A stretch of DNA of 18,193 nucleotides, from the NCBI GenBank assembly GCA_964649195.1, contig CAZYPK010000107.1:1-18193 (forward strand), read 5' to 3'. The notes below the pieces were generated by a model, which did not search any database, was not told the origin of the DNA, and saw nothing but the letters and a program-made list of their open reading frames with translations. Positions 1 to 8,981 of this stretch are shown here, in pieces (position 1 is the first letter of the stretch; each line of letters begins with the position of its first letter). Both the position numbers and the translations under genes were made by a program. Origin of the DNA: JTS-RE9 sp964649195. GTDB lineage: Bacteria; Planctomycetota; Phycisphaerae; Phycisphaerales; Phycisphaeraceae.

Positions 1-14
1 ACACGAAAACAACC

Positions 15-58
15 GGGCGCCGATCGAGGCTGTACGCAACAGCCGTGTTTCGGCGCCC
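15..58 (-). terminator. Nested hairpin downstream of rpsD, probable terminator
   Basis: An outer 8-bp perfect stem (15-22 with 51-58) encloses an inner 6-bp perfect stem (28-33 with 39-44) with a 5-nt loop. Read on the minus strand, which is the rpsD direction, the structure is followed by a moderately T-rich stretch (GGTTGTTTTCGTGT), as expected for an intrinsic terminator. A second hairpin with a 9-bp perfect stem and 3-nt loop lies between it and the rpsD stop (76-84 with 88-96) but has no T tract. The 15-58 structure is therefore the better terminator candidate. Confidence 0.55.
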
Positions 59-120
59 CTTCAGGCTGTTCACGTCCGCGACTCGTTGAGTCGCGGCTCG
101 GATGCGTTGCGACCGCCGGA

Positions 121-720
121 TCAGCGGTAGAACTCGATGATCAGGTTCATGTTCACATCGAAGGGAATCTGGTCGGAGGTGGGGATCGCCTCGACCCTGG
201 CGGTGAGCGTGGAGGGATCGAAGCTCAGCCAGCCGGGGACCTGGTGACCGGCCAGGGATTCGAGGTTGTCGCGCACCAGCTTGTGGGCGCCTGGACGGAT
301 GGTGATCGTGTCACCCACGCTGACCGAGAAACTGGGGCGATCGGTCTTGCGGCCGTTGACCGACACATGGCCATGAGCCACAAGCTGACGCGCCGCCCAG
401 ATCGTGCGGGCGAAGCCCAGCCGGCGGATGACGTTGTCCAGCCGCTGTTCGAGCAGACGCAGCAGCGCCTCGCCGGTGTTGCCCTTGGCCCGGCCCGCCT
501 CGGCCATCGTCTTGCGGAACTGCTTTTCGAGGACGTTGTAGTGGTAGCGAAGCTTCTGCTTCTCGTTCATGCGGACGCCGTAGTCGCGCAGCCGCCGGCC
601 GCGGTAGCCGTGGACGCCCGGCGGGTTGAGCTGGCGCTTGCTGGTGTGCTTGGGGATGTCGGCAATGGGCACGCCGACGCGACGGGAGAGTTTGACCTTG
701 GGACCGGTGTAATTGGCCAT
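121..720 (-). CDS. rpsD: 30S ribosomal protein S4
   Basis: This encodes small-subunit ribosomal protein S4, a primary 16S rRNA binder that starts assembly of the 30S body. The 199-residue product is close to the usual length of about 200. It opens MANYTGPKVKLSRRVGVPI, has the family's conserved basic N-terminal part (roughly 1-95) and then an S4 RNA-binding domain (about 97-150, with RLDNVIRRLGFA and the VNGRK turn). The N-terminal part has no cysteines, so this is the zinc-free form. The start at 720 was chosen because a GGGG Shine-Dalgarno lies 8 nt upstream; an in-frame ATG at 726 would be only 2 nt from it. The gene stands alone with its own promoter, not in an alpha-type operon with rpoA. 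The identification is secure. Confidence 0.97.
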   Translation of the reverse strand: MANYTGPKVKLSRRVGVPIADIPKHTSKRQLNPPGVHGYRGRRLRDYGVRMNEKQKLRYHYNVLEKQFRKTMAEAGRAKGNTGEALLRLLEQRLDNVIRRLGFARTIWAARQLVAHGHVSVNGRKTDRPSFSVSVGDTITIRPGAHKLVRDNLESLAGHQVPGWLSFDPSTLTARVEAIPTSDQIPFDVNMNLIIEFYR

Positions 721-822
721 GTGCATGTCCCCTTTTCGGGGGCTCCTGTGAGACGGTGGCCGCGGCTGCGGCTGCCTCGGGGCTGAAGGAACTTCAGGAT
801 CGCGCGACCCTGCAAAACGGAG
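721..822 (-). promoter_or_regulatory. rpsD 5' leader with the ribosome binding site in a small hairpin
   Basis: About 100 nt separate the predicted transcription start (near 822) from the rpsD start codon. Just before the start, four or five C residues (738-742) can pair with the GGGG (729-732) that serves as the Shine-Dalgarno, across a GAAAA loop. S4 is a known translational autoregulator in other bacteria, so a leader that hides its own ribosome binding site is plausible. The stem is short, and the regulatory role is inference. Confidence 0.3.
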
Positions 823-828
823 CCACAC

Positions 829-857
829 ATTAAACCAGTTGCCGCCGGTTTGGTCAA
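829..857 (-). promoter_or_regulatory. Sigma-70-type promoter for rpsD
   Basis: On the minus strand a -35 hexamer TTGACC (852-857) and a -10 hexamer TTTAAT (829-834) are separated by exactly 17 bp. Transcription would start near 822, giving a leader of about 100 nt. The family A repeat begins 18 bp upstream of the -35, so it leaves the promoter intact and lies between it and the end of the regulator gene. Confidence 0.75.
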
Positions 858-874
858 ATCGGTTGGCGAACGGC

Positions 875-994
875 GGGTGGCTGGGGCTGAAGCGGGTGGC
901 TGGGGCTGAGTCCGCGAAGCCCCGGCCCGGCGACCTTCGACTTTCAGTTGCGCCACCTTGCTTGGCGCATCTGGGCCGGGGGGTGCCGCGTCAG
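875..994. repeat. Family A palindromic repeat, copy A1 (decayed right arm)
   Basis: The left arm GGGTGGCTGGGGCTGAG starts at 894 and is preceded by a partial tandem copy of its first 16 to 17 bases (875-891). The interior (GACCTTC..., then GCGCCACCTTGCTTGGCGC, itself a 6-bp hairpin at 950-968) matches the interiors of A2 and A3. The right arm is recognisable up to GGGCCGGGG and then decays. Its decayed end covers the stop codon of the regulator gene at 991-993, so the element supplies that gene's stop. Confidence 0.85.
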
Positions 995-2316
995 TTCGAT
1001 CTTCGCCGCGAGGTGGAGCGTGACGGCTTGGGTGAGGCGGGGCCTGTCCCCTGTTTCCTGTCTCCCGTCCCTTGTCTTCTGTCTCCCGTGCTCTGTCTCC
1101 TGTCCCCTGCCTCCTGTCTTCTGTCCTCCGGGTTGTCGCTCTGGCCCAGGGAGGCGCGGCGGTATTCGCCGGGGGTGAAGCCGGTTTCGCGTTTGAAGAT
1201 GGAGCACATGGTTTCGTGGTGCGGGTAGCCGGTGAGGCGGGCGATTTTGACGAGGTTGAAGTCGGTGGAGTGGAGCAGTTGCTTGACGCGGTCGATCTGC
1301 ACGCGGGTGATGTGGGCCTTGGGTGATCGTCCGACGATTTTGATCAGCCTGCGTTCGAGGGTGCTGCGGGAGATGTGGACGTGTTCGAGCACATCCTCCA
1401 CGCCGATGCCGTTGCAGGCGTTTTCCCGGATGAATCGCAAGGCGGCGGCGACCTGCCGATCCCTGGTCGCCAGCACATCGGTGGACATGCGGGCGACGAT
1501 GCCCAGCGGTTCGATGAAGGTTTTCCGGGGCTGGGCGGTCTCCCCCGTCATCATGCGTTCGAGCATGGCGGCGGCTTCGTAGCCGATCTTCTGCGTGTTG
1601 GGCTCGACGCTCGACAGCGGCGGATCGCACAACTCGCAGATCAGCTCATCGTGATCCACCCCGATGACCGACGCATCATCAGGCACGGCGATGCCCCGGT
1701 CGCGGCAGGCGTTGAGCACCTGCTGGCCGCGCACGTCATTGCAGGCCATGATCGCCACCGGTTTGGGCAGCGATTCGATCCAGTCCGCCACCGCCCGTTC
1801 GTACATCAGCCCCATGCTCTCCACGCGGTTGGTCACGCCGACGGCTCCGGGCCTGGCCGCCATCTCGTAGATGTGCGGTTCGAAGCCGGCGACCCGAACG
1901 AAAGAGACGAAATAACCCATCCGCCTGACGGAAAAGTTGGCGCCTTGAAACCCGCAGTAGGCGAAATGATGAAAGCCCCGTTCGAGCAGATGATCGACGG
2001 CCAGTTGGGTCACGATGCGGTCGTTGGTTTCGATCAGCGGGATGCCGGGCAGGGTGTGCATCCCGCGCAGGTCGATGGTGGGAATGTTGAGCTTCCGCAC
2101 GGCCCGAATCAGCGACTGGCTTTCGATGCGGGCGATGACGCCATCCCCCTGCCAGCCTTGAAGCCAGGCGGGGGCGTCATCGCTCATGGTGCGTTCCTGC
2201 TGATAGATGGACCAGGGGCGATGGGTCCGAACATAGGCGGCAATGCCCCGCAGCAACCCCTGGCCATAGGCGCGGGAGGATTCGACGAGCAGAGCAACGC
2301 GGGGGCGACGGGGCAT
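991..2316 (-). CDS. XylR-like transcriptional regulator (LacI-type sensor plus AraC-type DNA-binding domain)
   Basis: A cytoplasmic sugar-responsive regulator of 441 residues. Residues 5 to about 275 form a periplasmic-binding-protein-like sensor of the LacI/GalR fold (RRPRVALLVESSRAYGQGLL at the start; VIGVDHDELICELCDPPLSS near its end). Residues about 285-391 are an AraC-type double helix-turn-helix (DVLEHVHISRSTLERRL, then IARLTGYPHHETMCSIFKR, ending FTPGEYRR). This order is that of E. coli XylR (about 390 residues). Here the protein continues for about 50 residues: 398-425 are four 7-residue repeats (DRRQEAG, DRRQSTG, DRRQGTG, DRKQGTG) encoded by a heptanucleotide array, and the stop lies in repeat A1. 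The original gene probably ended near residue 395. An AGGA motif lies 9 nt before the start. The ligand cannot be told from sequence; xylose or another plant-type sugar is only a guess. Its likely target is the divergent LamG gene, which has an AraC-like operator. Confidence 0.9.
   Translation of the reverse strand: MPRRPRVALLVESSRAYGQGLLRGIAAYVRTHRPWSIYQQERTMSDDAPAWLQGWQGDGVIARIESQSLIRAVRKLNIPTIDLRGMHTLPGIPLIETNDRIVTQLAVDHLLERGFHHFAYCGFQGANFSVRRMGYFVSFVRVAGFEPHIYEMAARPGAVGVTNRVESMGLMYERAVADWIESLPKPVAIMACNDVRGQQVLNACRDRGIAVPDDASVIGVDHDELICELCDPPLSSVEPNTQKIGYEAAAMLERMMTGETAQPRKTFIEPLGIVARMSTDVLATRDRQVAAALRFIRENACNGIGVEDVLEHVHISRSTLERRLIKIVGRSPKAHITRVQIDRVKQLLHSTDFNLVKIARLTGYPHHETMCSIFKRETGFTPGEYRRASLGQSDNPEDRRQEAGDRRQSTGDRRQGTGDRKQGTGPASPKPSRSTSRRRSN
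1043..1126. repeat. Degenerate 12-copy heptanucleotide array inside the regulator gene
   Basis: Twelve consecutive 7-bp units in perfect register, consensus CCTGTCT on the plus strand (examples CCTGTCC, CCTGTTT, TCTGTCT, CCCGTGC). The 84 bp encode exactly 28 residues, four 7-residue repeats, in the C-terminal tail of the minus-strand regulator. Because 7 is not a multiple of 3, a pure array of this unit reads as the same peptide cycle in all three frames, and it has no stop on either strand. Confidence 0.95.
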
Positions 2317-2335
2317 GAGGAGGAATCCTTGGAAT

Positions 2336-2580
2336 CTGAGTTTCTTTTCACTTAAGCCCTGCCCGGCCCCGGAGCCTGAGAACTTTTGGGTGGCTGGGGC
2401 TGAGTCCGCGAAGCCCCGGCCCGGCGACCTTCAGTCTTCAGCCTTCAGCATTCAGTCTTCAGCATTCAGTGGCACCACCTTGCTTCGTGCGCCTAGGCCG
2501 GGGCTTCGCGGACTCAGCCCCAGCCACCCGGAATAAGTTCTCAGGCTCCGGGGGCCGGGCGGGGCTTATCCGAAACTCAG
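2336..2580. repeat. 245-bp nested palindrome: family B outer arms around a family A element
   Basis: The outer arms (2336 to about 2387 and 2530-2580) are imperfect inverted repeats sharing CTGAGTTTC, AAGCCC, GCCCGGCCCC and GGAGCCTGAGAACTT. They enclose the perfect family A palindrome at 2388-2529. The outer arms match the ends of element B2 (5344-5648), including GCCCGGGCGGGGCTTAT-type sequence and the CTGAG/CTCAG ends. The structure starts 20 bp upstream of the regulator's start codon, so any promoter for that gene must lie inside it or beyond it. Confidence 0.85.
2388..2529. repeat. Family A palindromic repeat, copy A2 (perfect 34-bp arms)
   Basis: The arms at 2388-2421 and 2496-2529 are perfect inverted repeats over 34 of 34 bases. 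The interior contains five full and one partial 7-bp units of the form TTCAGYC/TTCAGCA (2430-2469), then the conserved family A core CCACCTTGCTTCGTGCGCC. This is the best-preserved copy and defines the family. Confidence 0.95.
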
Positions 2581-2728
2581 GCTTCAAAACGATCCCGAAA
2601 CACGGCAGTCTTGTCCGAGCCTGATCTGCTGAAAACTGTCAAGATGGGGAGTTTGCATCGGCAGCCTTCGGATCGGCCATCGGAAGCAATCCACGCATTA
2701 AATGCGAATTGTAACCGCCACAATTCAA

Positions 2729-2762
2729 TTGACGCAAATCGTTAACCTTTTGACGCAAACGA
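2729..2762. promoter_or_regulatory. Direct-repeat operator, probably for the XylR-like regulator
   Basis: The 10-mer TTGACGCAAA occurs at 2729-2738 and again at 2750-2759, a start-to-start distance of 21 bp, which is two helical turns. AraC-family regulators typically bind direct half-sites about 21 bp apart, next to or overlapping the -35. A looser related sequence (GCGAATTGTAACC) lies at 2704-2716, and a 6-bp inverted repeat (AATTGT/ACAATT) spans 2707-2725. The divergently encoded AraC-type regulator is the obvious candidate to bind here; that is inference. Confidence 0.55.
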
Positions 2763-2765
2763 CCA

Positions 2766-2793
2766 TTGCACGGGCCGGTGGCGCGGGTATTCT
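2766..2793 (+). promoter_or_regulatory. Weak candidate promoter for the LamG gene
   Basis: TTGCAC (2766-2771) and TATTCT (2788-2793) are separated by 16 bp. Both hexamers are poor matches, the -35 especially, as expected for an activator-dependent promoter. The direct-repeat operator ends 3 to 4 bp upstream of the -35. Transcription would start near 2800, leaving about 64 nt before the start codon. In the rest of the 2581-2863 interval I see no gene. Confidence 0.3.
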
Positions 2794-2863
2794 TCAACCA
2801 TCCCGTTCGTGCGCCCTCAGCGCGGTCCATGGTCCACCGGTGGAAAACAAGGAGATTCACATC

Positions 2864-4447
2864 ATGACCCAACACCATGCCCCAACCGTTCCCAACCGCT
2901 TTACCCCCCCCCGTATAGCATTTCATCGAATTGCATTTTTATTCATCCCGGCGCTGTTGCTCTGCCTGAACGCGCCTTCGTATGGCCTTGTCAACGCACC
3001 GACCGAACTGGCGGGGCTGCGTCTTTGGCTCGACGCCAATGATGTCAACGGCAACGGCGTCGCGGAAGGGCTGGGCGAAGGGTACACCAACACCTGGGTG
3101 GACAAGTCGGGGGTGGGCAACCACTTCGTCGCCCCTGTCGCCGCGCCGACCCAGGCCATCGGCGCCCAGGGCGGCAAGGATATCTTTGCCTTCAACGGCT
3201 CCACGCAATTCTTCGCCGGCCCGGCTGTGCTGACCGGCAACGATGACGACTACACCTACTTCGCCGTGTTCAACAGCAACACCGCGGCGGGCTTCCGCTC
3301 CGTCTATGAACAGGCCGGTCCCGGCGGCAGCGCCCGCTCGGCGATTCTCCAGGGCGGCAGCCTCTACGGCTTCAACGGCGAAGCCAACGATGCCCACAAC
3401 TTGGTTCCCATCGCCGTCGGCGCCACCCACGTCATGTCCATGACCGTGGACAACGCCTTGAACCCCCACAACATCAAGATCATCGACAACGGTGTCGCCT
3501 ATGCCGGCACCACCGGCAACCCCGCCAACCTCAACGTCGGCACCGCCGGGGCGACCGTCGGACGCAAGCAGCAGACCAACGGTGAATTCTGGAGCGGCAC
3601 CATCGCCGAGATCATCGTCTATGACCGCGTGCTGAGCAGTTCCGAAATCTCCGATGTCAACGCCTACCTGGCCGGCAAGTGGTCGGTCCCCGTCGCCCCC
3701 AGCGGCACCGATGCCCTCCTGCACCGCTGGTCGTTCAACGACGGCACCGCCAACGATTCCATCGGCACGGCCCACGGCACGCTCAACGGCAGTGCGGCCA
3801 TCATCGACGGCCGGCTGAGCCTCGACGGCATCGACGATTTCGTTCGGACCTCCGCCACTTCGCAGACCATCACCAACAAGACCCTCGTCGCCTGGGTCAG
3901 CCTCGCCGACCTGGAGCAGCGGGCCGGCGGCGTGCTCACGCTGCAAACCGGCAACGGGGCGACCTTCGACAGCATCACCTATGCCGAGCGAACCGCCGAG
4001 CAGTGGATGAGCGGCAGCAACGGCTTCCTCCGCAGCGGCGCGGCCAACAACGGCGGGGCGTCCGAAACCGTCACCGAACCCGGCGAAATCATGATCGCCA
4101 TCGCCTACGGCCCCGGCGGACGCATCGACATCTACCGCGAAGGACTGCTCTACGCCACCTACCTCACCAGCGGTCCGTTCGCCTATCCGGGCGGTAGTTC
4201 CGATGTGCTCATGGGCCTGCGCCATACGGGAGCAGGCGGCGGCGAGGCCCCCTTCTGGGCCGGCTTCATCAATGAGGCGCGAATCTACGGCGATGCGCTC
4301 TCGGCACAGCAGATTGCGGAGTTGTACGCCCTTGGCCCCAACCAGCTTCAGCAGGCCGCCATCCCCGAACCGGCCACCCTCGGCCTGCTGATGCTCGCCT
4401 CGCTGGCCCTGGCCGGCAAGCGACGTAATAAACAGGCGCAAAACTAA
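2864..4447 (+). CDS. Secreted LamG-domain protein with PEP-CTERM sorting signal
   Basis: A 527-residue exported protein, probably held at or passed through the cell surface. It has an N-terminal signal peptide (hydrophobic run about residues 22-41, FLFIPALLLCLNA). A first concanavalin/LamG-like domain spans about 48-270 (LAGLRLWLDAND, WVDKSGVGNHF) and a second about 285-495 (LLHRWSFNDGT, QWMSGSNGF, MGLRHTG). The end is a PEP-CTERM tail (about 499-527: IPEP motif, hydrophobic helix, then basic KRRNK), recognised by exosortase-type sorting. The start at 2864 has AAGGAG 9 nt upstream; an upstream in-frame ATG at 2702 lies in the operator region and is rejected. Such domains usually bind carbohydrate or matrix, but no ligand can be named. 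A run of nine C at 2904-2912 lies in codons 14-17. The second LamG domain resembles the one inside the cytochrome protein at 5699-8923. Confidence 0.9.
   Translation: MTQHHAPTVPNRFTPPRIAFHRIAFLFIPALLLCLNAPSYGLVNAPTELAGLRLWLDANDVNGNGVAEGLGEGYTNTWVDKSGVGNHFVAPVAAPTQAIGAQGGKDIFAFNGSTQFFAGPAVLTGNDDDYTYFAVFNSNTAAGFRSVYEQAGPGGSARSAILQGGSLYGFNGEANDAHNLVPIAVGATHVMSMTVDNALNPHNIKIIDNGVAYAGTTGNPANLNVGTAGATVGRKQQTNGEFWSGTIAEIIVYDRVLSSSEISDVNAYLAGKWSVPVAPSGTDALLHRWSFNDGTANDSIGTAHGTLNGSAAIIDGRLSLDGIDDFVRTSATSQTITNKTLVAWVSLADLEQRAGGVLTLQTGNGATFDSITYAERTAEQWMSGSNGFLRSGAANNGGASETVTEPGEIMIAIAYGPGGRIDIYREGLLYATYLTSGPFAYPGGSSDVLMGLRHTGAGGGEAPFWAGFINEARIYGDALSAQQIAELYALGPNQLQQAAIPEPATLGLLMLASLALAGKRRNKQAQN
2904..2912 (+). 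repeat. C9 homopolymer near the start of the LamG gene
   Basis: Nine consecutive C residues encode Thr-Pro-Pro-Arg just before the signal-peptide hydrophobic run. Loss of one C would put the ribosome on a TAG at 2916-2918 immediately after the tract. Gain of one C would lead to a stop at 3040-3042. The tract is therefore positioned as an on/off switch, although a sequencing artefact is also possible. Confidence 0.9.
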
Positions 4448-4466
4448 AAGAGCAGCGCACTGCTCC

Positions 4467-4599
4467 GTGGAAACCTCAAGCCCGATGGCGAGGCTTGGCG
4501 AGCCGTCGGGGAACAGATGGAAGAAGCCCTGCGAAATACCCCGACGGCTCGGCAGACCTCGCCATCGGGCTTGATTGTTGAATATGTGCGAGTTTCCAC
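4467..4599. repeat. Family C palindromic repeat between the LamG and pseudopilin genes
   Basis: Two 35-nt arms (4477-4511 and 4539-4573) are inverted repeats with a few mismatches in the middle. The conserved parts are CAAGCCCGATGGCGAGG and GAGCCGTCGGGG. A further 8-bp inverted repeat (GTGGAAAC at 4467-4474, GTTTCCAC at 4592-4599) brackets the whole. The loop (4512-4538) shows no obvious repeat. It begins 20 bp after the LamG stop and could stop transcription there, but there is no T tract. A small separate hairpin (AGCAG/CTGCT, 4451-4464) precedes it. Confidence 0.85.
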
Positions 4600-4651
4600 T
4601 GGTTTCACGAGAAGGATGAACGCGAACCTTGCAACTTTTGAAAGGCAAGAC

Positions 4652-5335
4652 ATGCGGGTCATCAACCATGCTTTCACAGTCGTCGAAATGCTGGCCGTCG
4701 TTGCGATCCTCACCCTGTTGATCTCGCTTCTGATGCCTTCGCTGATCCGTTCCAGGGAGTACGCCAAGACCGTCAAATGCGCCGCCCACCTGCGGCAGGT
4801 TCACGTGGCCGGCATGAATTATGCCGTCCCCAACCGGGGCTACCTCCCCACCGGCGCGGGGATCGTGCCCGGCAGTTGGTCGCCGACCTGGGACCAGCTT
4901 CTTCAGCCCTACGGCACCATCAACGACCTGATCATCTGCCCCAGCCATTCGCGCGGCACACGCCACTACTGGACCAACGCCAACTACATCAACGCCTACA
5001 AAAACTGGGGCGACACCCGGCAGACCGGCGTCATGAGCCTCGGCTTCTCCGTCCGAACCGGAAGCCTGGACAGCCCCAGCGCCACCGTCTCATGGATGGA
5101 ACTGCGCGACCACGACGCCTCCTTCGCCTACGGCGGCCGCAGCGAGCCCGGCAGCGGGTGGGCTTCCATCAGTTGGGATTACCAGGACTATTTCATCATT
5201 TCCTACGTACACCTGAATCGCGCCAACTTCGCCTACTGCGACGGCCACGTGGAAACCCACACCGAAGCGGACGCCCTGGGCCCCAAGGACGCCGGCGGCA
5301 ACTACTCGCTTTATCGCTTCGCCCGGAAGAAGTGA
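4652..5335 (+). CDS. Type II pseudopilin-like protein with C-terminal H-X9-DG motif
   Basis: A 227-residue protein with a prepilin-type N-terminal methylation/cleavage segment: short basic leader MRVINHA, then FTVVEMLAVVAILTLLISLL, with the conserved Glu at position +5 after the cleavage site. The residue before the cleavage is Ala where Gly is usual. The rest is a soluble head ending with a clear H-X9-DG motif (histidine of YVHLNRANFAYCDGHVE), the mark of the large planctomycete family of stand-alone prepilin-like proteins (DUF1559 type). The role of that family is unknown; it is probably exported by a type II secretion or pilus machine encoded elsewhere. The start at 4652 is supported by AAAGG 8 nt upstream; the earlier ATG at 4517 lies inside repeat C and is rejected. 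Confidence 0.85.
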   Translation: MRVINHAFTVVEMLAVVAILTLLISLLMPSLIRSREYAKTVKCAAHLRQVHVAGMNYAVPNRGYLPTGAGIVPGSWSPTWDQLLQPYGTINDLIICPSHSRGTRHYWTNANYINAYKNWGDTRQTGVMSLGFSVRTGSLDSPSATVSWMELRDHDASFAYGGRSEPGSGWASISWDYQDYFIISYVHLNRANFAYCDGHVETHTEADALGPKDAGGNYSLYRFARKK

Positions 5336-5343
5336 GGCGCCGG

Positions 5344-5648
5344 AACCTGAGTTCGGAATAAGCCCCGCCCGGAAGGGCGCGGGCCAAAGCGTATCCAATG
5401 AACAGAGAATTCAAAGCCTGCAAGAAGTTCAGATCGGAAATCGAGCGTTGTTTCGTGAACGGGCCGTGAATCGATCGCCCTTGGGCCCGCGCCTGCTCCG
5501 GGGGCCAAAGCGTGTCCAATGAACAGAATATCCCAGGCTTACAAGGTGAATTCAGATCGGAAATCGAGTTGTGATTCGTAAACGGGCCGTGAATCGGTCG
5601 CCTCTTGGCCCGCGCCCTTCCGGGCGGGGCTTATTCCAAACTCAGGTT
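5344..5648. repeat. Family B element B2: 305-bp MITE-like element with 42-bp terminal inverted repeats
   Basis: The ends 5344-5385 and 5607-5648 are inverted repeats identical at 41 of 42 positions (outer end AACCTGAGTT, then AATAAGCCCCGCCCGG and GGGCGCGGGCC). The interior is a tandem duplication. The outer part of the arms matches the outer arms of the palindrome at 2336-2580, so this is a dispersed family. No protein is encoded. The near-identical arms and defined ends resemble a non-autonomous mobile element, but no target-site duplication is obvious and no transposase is present in the window. Confidence 0.85.
5381..5622. repeat. Two tandem 121-bp units inside element B2
   Basis: Copy 1 (5381-5501) and copy 2 (5502-5622) start with GGGCCAAAGCGT and share CCAATGAACAGA, TTCAGATCGGAAATCGAG and ACGGGCCGTGAATCG. 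They differ by substitutions and small compensating indels. Each unit is bracketed by inverted GGGCC/GGCCC, so each could fold by itself. The conserved blocks suggest a structured RNA or a protein-binding unit; neither is proven. Confidence 0.85.
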
Positions 5649-5698
5649 ATCATGCTGTCATACACCGCACACATTCGCGCCCTTTGGGAGTTTTCACG

Positions 5699-8923
<3,225 letters not shown>

Positions 8924-8981
8924 ACCGCACGCCTTGATCCTTTTGCAAACATCCGTTCGTGGAATCGCTTCGAGACTCACC

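Noticed and set aside
1043..1126. CRISPR-like array
   Set aside because: The units are 7 bp with no spacers, and no cas gene is present. The same applies to the other short tandem arrays in the window.
2637..2642. Perfect -35 hexamer TTGACA on the minus strand, as a promoter for the XylR-like gene
   Set aside because: No acceptable -10 lies 16 to 18 bp downstream, and the transcript would have to cross the whole nested palindrome. It is left as unsupported.
2702..2863. Earlier in-frame start for the LamG protein
   Set aside because: It would translate through the operator and promoter region, has no ribosome binding site and would bury the signal peptide. AAGGAG before 2864 decides the start.
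2939..4966. A 675-codon open frame on the minus strand opposite the LamG and pseudopilin genes
   Set aside because: It is an antisense shadow of high-GC coding sequence. It has no recognisable domain, spans two well-supported plus-strand genes and the family C palindrome, and its composition (Gly/Val/Ala/Asp runs) is typical of such shadows.
5398..5469. A 23-codon open frame starting MNREFKACKK in the first unit of element B2
   Set aside because: In the second unit the equivalent frame is changed by off-frame indels and ends after 20 codons with a different sequence, so the conserved blocks are not conserved as protein.
5344..5648. Insertion sequence with a transposase
   Set aside because: The interior has no open frame of useful length, and no transposase is found in the window. 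At most this is a non-autonomous element.
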